From NCBI RefSeq assembly GCF_000815105.2, contig NZ_CP010310.2:4836001-4900000 (forward strand): 64,000 nt of DNA. Reading direction: 5' to 3'. The stretch is from Pandoraea pulmonicola. GTDB taxonomy: Bacteria > Pseudomonadota > Gammaproteobacteria > Burkholderiales > Burkholderiaceae. Made by a program: the position numbers and the translations under genes. Positions 35,983-44,057 of the stretch are shown piece after piece (position 1 is the first letter of the stretch; each line of letters begins with the position of its first letter). Below the pieces are notes generated by a model. That model was not told the DNA's origin, did no database searches, and saw only the letters and a list, made by a program, of their open reading frames with translations.

Positions 35983-38263
35983 ATTGCACTGGCCAATGGG
36001 GCCAGGGACTGGAATCCGACACTCACAATAATCAACCATATGTGAACTTCAGGTGCACAAATGGCGCACATTGAACTCGGAAGCCCTACGCGGCGGCACT
36101 ACTACACCGACCTATCCGTTCAAAGGGGGCAAGCCCGCTAAGCTGGCCATTTTCTGCAAGTGCAGAAAGCGACGTTGTGCGAACCTACGTCACGGTCCGA
36201 ATTTCCCTCATACGAAACCACGATGAAAACGTTCAGCGTCGGAGCAAACCCCAGCCATCAAATGATGACGTCGACGCAGCTTCCGCAGAATGCACACGCG
36301 GTTGCCCCGTGGGGAGATAATTTGCGATTTGTGCGTAGGGCCGCCGGGCCATCCGGCATGCCATGGAGCCAGGATGGGGAGCCAGTACGTTATGAAGCCT
36401 CGGCCCCGGCTCGACAGGCGCTTCAGGCCATGCAGAGAATATGCAGCACCTCGTCGAATTCGGTCCAGCAACCGTCGTCGCCCGCCTCCCTACAAACCAG
36501 CCGACAGGCACCGCAGGGCGTGGAGATGCCTGGTATGTCGTCGATTTTGAGTCGACAAACACGGAGCCCCAAGCCAGATGAGCTCGCACAAATAATTCAG
36601 GAATTGGAGCGCGATTGTCCGCCCGCGTCGGACCAACCTCCACCTCGCCCCGAAAACCCGGAGAGCATTCGGCCCCCGATTGAGGGCACGTATCAGCCCG
36701 ATATGCCGTCGATTTGGGGTCTACAAACACGGAGCCCCAAGCCAGGTGAGCTCGCACAAATAATTCAGGAATTGGACCCCGCTTACCAGCCCACGTCGGA
36801 CCAACTTCCACCTCGCCCCGAAGAGGGCACGTATGAGCCCGGTATGCCGTCGATTTGGGGTCTACAAACACGGAGCCCCAAGCCCCACGAACTCGCACAA
36901 ATAATGCAGGAATTGGACCGCGATTGCCAGCCCACGTCGGACCAACCCCCACCCCGCCCCGCCTCCCCGGATATCCTTCGGCACGCGCTTCAGGGCACGT
37001 ATAAGCCGGGTATGCTGCCGAACTCTGGCCACCGACCATCTGCCCTCGCAACACTAGAAACTTCGAAAAGCGAAGCGCAAAAGCATTCGGCACCACAGGA
37101 CGCGAGCAGTGTAATGGATGGTACTTCGATGCCGCCGCCCGCCAAAATCGCTCGGGAATCGCGAACTGCCGCGAGCGTGAAGAAGATACACGCCCAGATG
37201 GAGGCCCTCGGCAAAGACGCCGGCAAAGCATGGTTCGAGAAAGAGGGCGGGGTCAGAGGTCTCGCCAGGAAGTACGGTATCAAGCCTACAAACTTGAAGA
37301 ACTACGTTCTTAAAAACGGCGACCTGACAGCGGATGGCAAGGACATCGTCAAGGGGGCCAGCAAAGAGAAGGTCACTAAGGAAAAACTACTACAGTGCGA
37401 GCACCTACTCTTAGCGGGAGAGTGGCCGGAGGATGGGGTCCGAGGTCTGGCCAAGAAGTTGAATGTCAAGTACGACGACCTGAGAAAACCGCTAAAAAAC
37501 TATTTCTCGGCCAAGGGTCTTTCGATGCCGCCGCCGGCCAAAATCGCTCGGGAATCGCCAAATACCGCGGCCGTGAAGGAGATACACGCCCAGATGAAGG
37601 CCCTCGGCGAACACGGCGGCAAAGCATGGTTCCAGGCCGAGGGCGGGTGCAAAGGTCTCGCCAGGAAGTACGGTATCAAGCCTAAAACCTTGGGGAGGTA
37701 CTTTCTTGAAAACGGCGACCTGAGCTCGAATGGCAACGACGTAGTCTACGGGGACAGCAAAAATCCGGTCACTATCGACATACTGCGAAAGTGCGAGCAG
37801 CTACGCTCAGAGGGAAAGTGGCCGAAGGGTGGGGTCACAGAGGTGGCCGAGACGTTCAATGTCAGGTCCGACTTACTGAAAAACTATTTCAAGGCCAATG
37901 GTACCCTGAGGAAACGTCTCGGCGAAAGACGGCTCAAAGCGATCAAAGAGGGGACATCGCTCGAGCAGCGAAAAGCTCAACGGCTCGCGCAACAAAAAGG
38001 TCATTCACAAGTCGGCTAGTGAGAACTCGTGGCTAGCACAATGCGTAATTACCTTATGCAGACGGCAGCCGGAAATGTCGCGCTGGGACACGGTTACGCA
38101 AGACACGCCCCTTCGCGCGAGGGCTGTCTGTGTACACGCTCACAAATATCTCGCCGGGCGTACGTGTGCCGTGCCGTGAGCGAGCGCCGACACCAATCCT
38201 ACGATGGCCAGGCAGCGACTGTACGCGTATGCGGCAGCGCACAGTCCACCGGTGCACACAGAT
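35983..38263 (+). repeat. Tandem duplication, copy 1 (promoter, repeat-protein gene, downstream tail)
   Basis: From ATTGCAC at 35983 through the gene at 36160 and about 240 bases after its stop, this unit is highly similar to 38264-40724, including long identical non-coding stretches before and after the gene. Its right end carries the same CAGCGCACAGTCCACC sequence that in copy 2 belongs to the spanin gene rz1, so the duplication break lies within that gene. Confidence 0.85.
36160..38019 (+). CDS. Large repeat protein 1: proline-rich 56-residue repeats plus four HTH-like units (putative effector)
   Basis: A 619-residue protein, GTG start at 36160 (an in-frame TAA lies 21 bases upstream; no ATG is nearer). 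Parts in order: an N-terminal module shared with two other genes here (MQKATLCEPT, EFPSYE); a linker to residue 125; three imperfect repeats (126-293) of the form MPSIWGLQTRSPKPxELAQI plus a DQPPPRP stretch, the second shortened by about ten residues; then two copies (324-455 and 456-575) of a unit IHAQMEALG...GKAWF..EGG. Each unit holds two HTH-like segments, GLARKYGIKP at 367 and 499 and GLAKKLNVK/VAETFNVR at 429 and 562. The basic tail ends at 619. No family is recognised. The HTH units suggest nucleic-acid or protein binding. Confidence 0.75.
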   Translation: MQKATLCEPTSRSEFPSYETTMKTFSVGANPSHQMMTSTQLPQNAHAVAPWGDNLRFVRRAAGPSGMPWSQDGEPVRYEASAPARQALQAMQRICSTSSNSVQQPSSPASLQTSRQAPQGVEMPGMSSILSRQTRSPKPDELAQIIQELERDCPPASDQPPPRPENPESIRPPIEGTYQPDMPSIWGLQTRSPKPGELAQIIQELDPAYQPTSDQLPPRPEEGTYEPGMPSIWGLQTRSPKPHELAQIMQELDRDCQPTSDQPPPRPASPDILRHALQGTYKPGMLPNSGHRPSALATLETSKSEAQKHSAPQDASSVMDGTSMPPPAKIARESRTAASVKKIHAQMEALGKDAGKAWFEKEGGVRGLARKYGIKPTNLKNYVLKNGDLTADGKDIVKGASKEKVTKEKLLQCEHLLLAGEWPEDGVRGLAKKLNVKYDDLRKPLKNYFSAKGLSMPPPAKIARESPNTAAVKEIHAQMKALGEHGGKAWFQAEGGCKGLARKYGIKPKTLGRYFLENGDLSSNGNDVVYGDSKNPVTIDILRKCEQLRSEGKWPKGGVTEVAETFNVRSDLLKNYFKANGTLRKRLGERRLKAIKEGTSLEQRKAQRLAQQKGHSQVG

Positions 38264-40724
38264 ATTGCACTAACCAATGGGGCCGGGGACCAGAATCCGA
38301 CACTCACAATAATCAACCACCTGTGAACTTCAGGTGCACAAGTGGCGCACATTGAACTCGGAAGCCCTATGCGGCGGCACTAAACCGACCTATCCGTTCA
38401 AAGGGGGCAAGCCGGCTAAGCCAGCCATTTTCTGCAAGTGCAGAAAGCGACGTTGTGCGAACCTACGCCACGGTCCGAATTTCCCTCATACGAAACCATG
38501 ATGCAAACGTTCAGCGTCGGAGCAAGTCGCCCCGGCCATCAAATGATGACGTCGACGGAGCTTCCGCAGAATGCACACGCGGTTGCCCCGTGGGATGTTA
38601 ATTTGCGATCTGTGAGTAGGGCCCCTAGGCCATCCGGCATGCCATGGAGCCAGGATTTGGAGCCAGTACGTTATGAAGCCTCGGCCCCGGCTCGACAGGC
38701 GCTTCAGGCCATGCAGGGAATATGCAGCACGTCGTCGAATTCGGTCCAGCAACCGTCGTCGCCCGCCTCCCTACAAACCAGCCGACAGGCACCGCAGGGC
38801 ACAGAGATGTTCGATATGTCATCGATTTGGGATCTACAAACACGGAGCCCCGAGCTAGATGAGCTTGTACAAACAGTGCTGGAATTGGAACGCGATTATC
38901 CGCCCACGTCGGACCAATCCCCACCCCGCCCCGAAAACCCGGAGAGCATTCGGCCCCCGATTGCGAGCACGTATGAGCCCGGTATGCCGTCGATGTGGGG
39001 TCTACAAGCACAGAACCCCGAGCCAAATGAGTTCGCACAAATGACGCGGGAGCCGGAGCGCGATTGCCAGCCCACGTCGGACCAACCACCACCCCGCCCC
39101 GAAACCCCGGAGGGCATTCGGCACGCGATTCAGAGCGCGTATCAACCCGGTATGCCGTTGATGCGGGATTCACAACCACTGGAACCCACGCCCCACGAAC
39201 TCGCACAAATAATGCAGGAATTGGAGCGCGATTGTCAGCCCACGTCGGACCAACCCCCACCCAGCCCCGAAAATCCGGAGAGTATTCGGCACCCGATTGA
39301 GGGCACGTATCAGCCCGGTATGCCGTCGATGTCGGGTCTACAACCACAGAGCTCCGAGCCAGATAAGCTCGCACAACTGGTTCGGGAGCTGGGGCTCGAT
39401 TGTCAGCCCACGTCGGACCACCCCCCACCCCACCCCGAAACCTCAGAGATCATTCAGCCCCCGATTGAGGGCACGTATGAGCCGAGTATGCTACCGAACT
39501 CTGGCCACCGACCGTCTGCTCTCGCAACACCGGAAACATCGAAACGCGAAGCGCAAAAGCGTTCGGCGCCACAGGACGCGAGCAGCATAACGGATGGTAC
39601 TTCGATACCGCCGCCGGCCAAAATCGCTCCGGAATCGCGAACTGCCAAAATCGTGAAGGAGATACACGCCCAGGTAGAAGCCCACGGTGAAGCATGGTTC
39701 AAGAACGAGGGCGGGTGCAAAGGTCTCGCCACGAAGTACGATATCCCGTATAAGACCTTGAAGACCAACTACTTTTTTAAAAACGGAGCGCTGAGACCGC
39801 TTGGCGACGACATCGTCAACGGGGCCAGCAAAAAGCCGGTCACTGACGACATACTGCGAGAGTGCGAGCAGCTACGCTCAGAGGGAAAGTGGCCGAAGGG
39901 TGGGGTCGCAGAGGTGGCCAAGATGTTGAATGTCAAGTATGGCTCACTGGGAACCTTTTACAAGGCCGACGGTACCCCGCGCCCTCCCCGCAAAACGGCG
40001 CCACAGGACGCAAGATCCGCTCGGCGACCGCGAATTACCGCGTTCGTGAAGGAGATACACGCCCAGATGGAGGCGCTCGGCGAAGACGGCGGCAAAGCAT
40101 GGTTCCAGGCCGAGGGCGGGTGCAAAGGTCTCGCCAAGAAGTACGGTATCAAGCCTAAAACCTTGAGGTACTACTTTCTTGAAAACGGCGACCTGACCTC
40201 GAATGGCAACGACATAGTCAACGCGGCCAGCAAAAGGCCGCTCACTGTCAAAGCAATGCTAGAGTGCGAGCGACTACACTCAGAGGGAAAGTGGCCGAAG
40301 GGTGGGCTCAAAATGGTGGCCAAGATGCTTAATGTCAGGTTCGACTCACTGAAAAACTATTTCTTGGCCGACGGTACCCCGACGACCCCTCTCGGCGAAG
40401 CACGGCTCAAATCGATCAGAGAGGGGATATCGGTCGCGCAGCGAGAAGTTCAATGACTCGCGCAGCGAAAAAGTCATTCACAAGTCGGCTAGTGAGAACT
40501 CATGGCTAGCACAATGCATAATTACCTTATGCAGACGGCAGCCTGAAATGTCGCGTTGAGACACGGCTACGCAGGACACGCCCCTTCGCGCGAGAGCAGT
40601 CTGTGTACACAATCACAAATATCTCGCCGGGTGTGCGTGTGCCGTGAGCAGGAGCCGACACCATGCTACGATGGCCACGCCGCGACTGTACGCGCGTGCC
40701 GCAGCGCACAGTCCACCAGTGCAC
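38264..40724 (+). repeat. Tandem duplication, copy 2
   Basis: Second copy of the 35983-38263 unit, about 180 bases longer, mainly because its gene has four complete 56-codon repeats instead of three. The stretch of upstream DNA from CCGACACTCACAATAATC to the GTG start is nearly identical between copies. It ends inside the rz1 gene at about 40724. Confidence 0.85.
38438..40456 (+). CDS. Large repeat protein 2: paralogue of the 36160 protein (putative effector)
   Basis: A 672-residue paralogue with the same plan: shared N-terminal module (MQKATLCEPT, EFPSYE), four full 56-residue proline-rich repeats (127-350), then two HTH units with segments at about 429, 493, 564 and 627. It starts at GTG 38438 within the same conserved upstream DNA. 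A CGG codon of copy 1 corresponds to TGA here, so the last 12 residues of copy 1 are lost, while the DNA beyond the stop stays homologous and open. The DQPPPRP segments and HTH signature residues are conserved, but the first repeat helix has diverged. No family is recognised. Confidence 0.75.
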   Translation: MQKATLCEPTPRSEFPSYETMMQTFSVGASRPGHQMMTSTELPQNAHAVAPWDVNLRSVSRAPRPSGMPWSQDLEPVRYEASAPARQALQAMQGICSTSSNSVQQPSSPASLQTSRQAPQGTEMFDMSSIWDLQTRSPELDELVQTVLELERDYPPTSDQSPPRPENPESIRPPIASTYEPGMPSMWGLQAQNPEPNEFAQMTREPERDCQPTSDQPPPRPETPEGIRHAIQSAYQPGMPLMRDSQPLEPTPHELAQIMQELERDCQPTSDQPPPSPENPESIRHPIEGTYQPGMPSMSGLQPQSSEPDKLAQLVRELGLDCQPTSDHPPPHPETSEIIQPPIEGTYEPSMLPNSGHRPSALATPETSKREAQKRSAPQDASSITDGTSIPPPAKIAPESRTAKIVKEIHAQVEAHGEAWFKNEGGCKGLATKYDIPYKTLKTNYFFKNGALRPLGDDIVNGASKKPVTDDILRECEQLRSEGKWPKGGVAEVAKMLNVKYGSLGTFYKADGTPRPPRKTAPQDARSARRPRITAFVKEIHAQMEALGEDGGKAWFQAEGGCKGLAKKYGIKPKTLRYYFLENGDLTSNGNDIVNAASKRPLTVKAMLECERLHSEGKWPKGGLKMVAKMLNVRFDSLKNYFLADGTPTTPLGEARLKSIREGISVAQREVQ

Positions 40725-40917
40725 CCAGGAGATCCTGCTGAACCCATACTAGCCACACGTCGTAATCCGGTTCGACTGGCTCGTCGGGGATCGTACAGTC
40801 CGCAGCGAGGCTACTGTCGAGCTGCGGCTTGCTTGGCAGCGGCAACGGCTTCGGAGAGACTGCGCACCCAACCAGCATCAGGACGGCAATCAGCAGGGAG
40901 AGGCTTGTCTTTCGCAT
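40666..40917 (-). CDS. Prophage outer-membrane spanin lipoprotein (Rz1-like)
   Basis: An 83-residue lipoprotein: N-terminal signal MRKTSLSLLIAVLMLVGC with lipobox cysteine at residue 18, then a proline-rich stretch (PKPLPLPSKPQ). Its gene starts inside the spanin Rz frame in another register, the nested arrangement typical of Rz/Rz1 pairs that disrupt the outer membrane in the last step of phage lysis. Its 3' end runs into the tandem-duplicated unit. Confidence 0.75.
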   Translation of the reverse strand: MRKTSLSLLIAVLMLVGCAVSPKPLPLPSKPQLDSSLAADCTIPDEPVEPDYDVWLVWVQQDLLGALVDCALRHARTVAAWPS

Positions 40918-41036
40918 AGCTTTTCAAGTCCTTCGAGATTTGTGAGAGGCGACCGAGAATGGCGGCACTCTCCGAGTTGTAAGCCTCTGCCGCCACTTTC
41001 ACGCGGCTGGCGCCCTCAGCCATGTCGGCGAGCGCG

Positions 41037-41044
41037 GACTCGGC
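41037..41044. repeat. Target-site duplication (left) of the IS256-family element
   Basis: GACTCGGC directly before the left end of the insertion, identical to 42419-42426. Confidence 0.9.
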
Positions 41045-42418
41045 GGACCTATCCGTGATTTCGTGGGCGGGGCATATCATGAGGGGTAAAAGCCATGGAT
41101 ATGCCGATGAAGAAGAAAAGACAAACCGTAGCGCGTCAGGCAGCGGCCCGAGGGCCGCTGCCTGAACTTCCCGAGGAACTGCTGGACCAGTTGGTCAAGG
41201 GGCCGATGACGCCGACCGAGGTCCAGGATCTGATGCTGGCGTTCAACAAGGCGATCATCGAACGCGCAATGGGCGCCGAGATGAATCTGCATCTAGGCTA
41301 CCCGTCGGGCCAGTCCAAGCCGGCCGGGCAAGCCAACGAACGCAACGGTGCCAGCGGCAAGACGGTAATCACTGATCGCGGTCCAGTTCGAGTCGAAGTC
41401 CCCCGCGATCGTGACGGCAGCTTCGAACCAATCCTGATCCCAAAGCATGAGCGCCGCTTCACTGGCTTCGACGAACGCATCATTGCGATGTACGCGCGCG
41501 GCATGAGCGTGCGCGAGATTCAAGGGTTTCTGGCCGAGCACTACGGCACCGAGGTGTCGCCCGACTTCATCAGTTCGGTCACCGACGAGGTGATGGCCGA
41601 GGCGCTGAGCTGGCAGAATCGCCCACTCGAGGCGATGTATCCGGTCGTGTTCTTCGACGCGCTGAGGGTCAAGATCCGCGACGACGGCGTGGTCAGCAAC
41701 AAGGCCGTCTATCTGGCCTTGGGCATTCAGGCCGACGGCCAGCGTGACGTGCTGGGCCTCTGGATCGAGCAAACCGAGGGCGCCAAGTTCTGGCTCAAGG
41801 TGTTCAACGAACTGAAGACGCGCGGTTGCCAGGACATCCTGATCGCCGTGGTCGATGGTCTGAAGGGGCTCACCGAGGCGATCGGCGCGGCCTATCCCAA
41901 GACGACTGTCCAGACCTGCATCGTGCATCTGATCCGCAACAGCCTTGAGTACGCCGGCTACAAGGACCGTAAGGTGCTCGCCGCCGCGCTACGCCCGATC
42001 TACGCCGCCGCCAGCGAAGAGGCGGCAAGGCAGGCGCTGCAAGACTTCGCCGATGGACCCTGGGGCGCAAAGTACCCGACGATCGTGCAGTCGTGGCAAC
42101 GCGCGTGGGAGCACGTCGTGCCGTTCTACGTGTTTCCGCCGGAGATTCGACGGGTCGTGTACACCACGAACGCCATAGAAAGTTTAAACATGCAGTTGCG
42201 CAAGATCATCAAGACCCGCGGTCACTTCCCGAATGACGAGGCCGCAGTCAAACTGCTCTGGCTGGCGCTGCGCAACGTACTGGCCAAGACCGTGCGGTCC
42301 GCCTTCGACTGGAAATCAGCAATGAACCAGTTTGCAATCCTGTTCGGTGAACGATTCACGCAGGCGCGCGGATAACCCGCTGTTCAACCGCCTCGCCCAC
42401 AAAAGTGCGGACAGGTTC
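41045..42418 (+). mobile_element. Complete IS256-family insertion sequence
   Basis: A 1374-bp element with imperfect terminal inverted repeats of about 29 bp: left GGACCTATCCG..., right (read inward) GAACCTGTCCG..., both continuing to a shared GTGGGCG and GGC. Eight-base target duplications flank it. The single gene inside is an intact transposase, so the element may still move. Confidence 0.92.
41095..42375 (+). CDS. IS256-family transposase
   Basis: A 426-residue DDE transposase of the Mutator-like class. Catalytic residues: first Asp in VVFFDALRVK, second in IAVVDGLKGL, Glu in YTTNAIESLNMQLRK. The N-terminal helical DNA-binding part and the MYARGMSVREIQ element are typical. Length matches the family (about 400-430). 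Transcription runs from the left end of the element towards the right. Confidence 0.95.
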   Translation: MDMPMKKKRQTVARQAAARGPLPELPEELLDQLVKGPMTPTEVQDLMLAFNKAIIERAMGAEMNLHLGYPSGQSKPAGQANERNGASGKTVITDRGPVRVEVPRDRDGSFEPILIPKHERRFTGFDERIIAMYARGMSVREIQGFLAEHYGTEVSPDFISSVTDEVMAEALSWQNRPLEAMYPVVFFDALRVKIRDDGVVSNKAVYLALGIQADGQRDVLGLWIEQTEGAKFWLKVFNELKTRGCQDILIAVVDGLKGLTEAIGAAYPKTTVQTCIVHLIRNSLEYAGYKDRKVLAAALRPIYAAASEEAARQALQDFADGPWGAKYPTIVQSWQRAWEHVVPFYVFPPEIRRVVYTTNAIESLNMQLRKIIKTRGHFPNDEAAVKLLWLALRNVLAKTVRSAFDWKSAMNQFAILFGERFTQARG

Positions 42419-42426
42419 GACTCGGC
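42419..42426. repeat. Target-site duplication (right) of the IS256-family element
   Basis: GACTCGGC directly after the right end of the insertion, identical to 41037-41044. Confidence 0.9.
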
Positions 42427-42676
42427 CGCCTCGGCCCTATCGTCCGCACGTGCCTGCTTAGCCTCCGCAACAGCGGCACTCATCCGCCAACCGTTCACCA
42501 CCCACCCGCCAGCGAACCCGGCAAGCAACACCAGCGCAGCGCATGCGAGCACTGCGCCGACCTTCGGCACAACATCCCTTCACACCTCCTTTGCGCATGA
42601 GCGCGAAGCCCTCGCGGGCAACAAAAAACCGCGCATCGGCGGCTCCGGGGTTTCTCCAATAGACGGCCTAGTCCGC

Positions 42677-43130
42677 TTACCGGGGAGGCGTAGGCACAAC
42701 GAGATTCACGCTCTTGGTCTTCTTCTTACCGTGGCCGACCTTCGCCTTACCCTTGTTGCCCGCGTTGAGATCGAAGGCGAGCGGATGCCGCCAACTTTGC
42801 GGCCTCGGCGCTGCCGAACGCATGGCGCTCGGTGTGCACCGCCGCAAACGATGCCCGGTCGGGAAACGACACCTCGTAATGCCCGACGTCGGAACGGGCC
42901 AGCGTTATCGCTGGCAATGGCTTGCCGCTCGCACTCTTGCCAGCTCCGCGAGGGGTCACGATGAGCTTGCCCGCCTTCACCGTCGCCGTCGCACCGTGCA
43001 TGCGTGCCAACCTCGTGATGAAGTGCAAATCGCTTTCGCCAAACTGGTCGGCCCTGGGCACGACAGCATCTACGCTGCACGCTGCCGCCCACTCGTTACG
43101 CCGGGCGACGTCGCCCACACCCATGAACAA
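42677..43130 (-). pseudogene. Remnant of phage late-control gene D-like protein
   Basis: In the frame from 43130, VPRADQFGESDLHFITRLARMHG and ATATVKAGKLIVTPRG match the middle of gpD-type tail/late-control proteins. The first part of the gene is missing, and the reading frame ends early near 42747. A following frame to the stop at 42677-42679 reads FDLNAGNKGKAK and ends VNLVVPTPPR. It is most simply a decayed gene with a deletion and a shift. Confidence 0.6.
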
Positions 43131-43291
43131 GCCCTACATCATTCCCGGCCCGACCGCGATCAACGCGCAGGCATGATCAGTCTGACGAGCACGATCAGCT
43201 ACGACCCGATGGCAGCACGCCCCACGACACTGCTGCTGATTGGCAAATACGTAGTCCATCGCAAGCCCCTCCTCCACACGCGGATGACGGC

Positions 43292-43519
43292 TTACATGAT
43301 CATGTTCGAGGGCACGGTCGTCGGTACGCAGGTGTCCATGAGATCCGAGAGGGTGTGCGAGCTGGCCGTGTTGGCCGAGGTGAACTCGACCGGCACAATA
43401 CCCGCATCGAGCGGCGCTTCGAGGCGGCGTACATACTCGTCGCCTTCGGCCTCGCTATGGAACGAGAGATAAATTGGCTTAATGAGCAAGCCCTTGCGCT
43501 TTACAACGTACTCCCACAT
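43292..43519 (-). pseudogene. Truncated phage integrase (N-terminal fragment)
   Basis: 75 codons from the ATG at 43519. MWEYVVKRKGLLIKPIYLSF, then GDEYVRRLEAPLDAGIVPVEF, matches the arm-binding N-terminus of tyrosine recombinases; the catalytic part is missing. Its place 183 bases from the tRNA-Cys 3' end, reading away from it, is that of an island integrase. The island can no longer excise on its own. Confidence 0.7.
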
Positions 43520-43667
43520 TACCCCGAAATCTTTTTGTCGCCACCCCTAACTCGCGTACACGGCAAATAGTCCTGTATTCCGGGTGGCAAGACGCCTCAT
43601 CCCGGGTGGCAGAGACGGTTTTATCCCACTTTTGGCGGGTTTTCGCGGAGATGAAACGGGGAGCAGA

Positions 43668-43698
43668 TAAAGAAAAAGCACTGTAAATACAGTGCTTT
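43668..43698 (-). terminator. Terminator after tRNA-Cys
   Basis: AAAGCACTGTA-AA-TACAGTGCTTT (43675-43698) reads on the minus strand into a T-rich run. It lies three bases past the tRNA 3' end. By the integration model this copy came with the island. Confidence 0.82.
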
Positions 43699-43701
43699 AG
43701 A

Positions 43702-43775
43702 TGGAGGCGGGAGTCGGAATCGAACCGGCGTACACGGCTTTGCAGGCCGCTGCATGACCACTCTGCCATCCCGCC
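43702..43775 (-). tRNA. tRNA-Cys (anticodon GCA)
   Basis: Read on the minus strand, the 74-base gene begins GGCGGGATGGCAGAGTGG, has the anticodon stem with loop CTGCAAA (GCA), the T-arm GGTTCGATTCC and ends CCCGCCTCCA with encoded CCA. Its 3' 54 bases recur at 35774-35827 as the far attachment site of the island. Confidence 0.96.
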
Positions 43776-43851
43776 ATCGGGATATGCCTTGTAACCACTC
43801 GCTGTTTCCATCGAGGGCGCCCTTCGGATCGATCGCCGTGGGCTCTTCGGC

Positions 43852-43877
43852 AAATAAAAAGGGAAGCCAGGCTTCCC
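43852..43877 (-). terminator. Terminator of the sulfur operon
   Basis: GGGAAGCC-A-GGCTTCCC (43861-43877) is followed on the minus strand by TTTTTATTTG. It lies about 180 bases past the SufS-like stop and 76 bases before the tRNA-Cys 5' end. Confidence 0.8.
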
Positions 43878-44057
43878 CTCTGGATTACTTTCTTCGCGTC
43901 AGTGGTCAGCGAAGAATTTGATTATAGCCTTGTTTTTTGCCCTCGGCAACAGGCTTTATCCACCGTCCCACCGGGCGGCATGGGCATCCGTTCATCACCA
44001 CCGCCGCTCAGCTCGGTAGCTTGCACGGCCGAGGACGACCCGCCGCCAAGTCTCGAC

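Larger units (their letters stand above)
40811..42570 (-). pseudogene. Prophage inner-membrane spanin (Rz-like), interrupted by an IS256-family element
   Basis: The 5' part (42570 down to 42419) encodes MPKVGAVLACAALVLLAG, a signal anchor, and a charged helix. The 3' part (41036 down to 40811) encodes ALADMAEGASRVKVAAEAYN and a helical end. Removing 41037-42418 (the insertion and one target copy) joins the two parts in frame to a 125-residue protein of the usual Rz size: a single membrane helix and periplasmic coiled coil. As read, the gene is broken. Confidence 0.85.
35774..43755. mobile_element. Genomic island / decayed prophage integrated in tRNA-Cys
   Basis: The 8-kb interval is bounded by the 54-bp tRNA-Cys direct repeat. 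It contains an integrase fragment next to the tRNA, spanin genes, a late-control-D-like remnant, an IS256-family insertion and two large duplicated cargo genes. The usual head, tail and replication genes are missing, so it is a remnant that keeps lysis and cargo genes. Base composition of the cargo is visibly less GC-rich than the housekeeping block. Confidence 0.82.

Noticed and set aside
35860..36160. hrp/PIP-type promoter box before the repeat protein genes
   Set aside because: I looked for a paired TTCG motif in the conserved upstream DNA and found no convincing pair.
36535..37040. CRISPR array suggested by regular repeats
   Set aside because: The repeats are in-frame coding repeats of 168 bases without unique spacers between short identical units.
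36160..40456. TAL-effector-like DNA-binding repeats
   Set aside because: The repeats are 56 residues and proline-rich, without the 33-35-residue helical pattern or variable di-residue of TAL-type proteins.
42714..43472. 252-codon plus-strand frame in the prophage remnant
   Set aside because: It runs opposite the recognisable late-control-D and integrase fragments and has no motif of its own.
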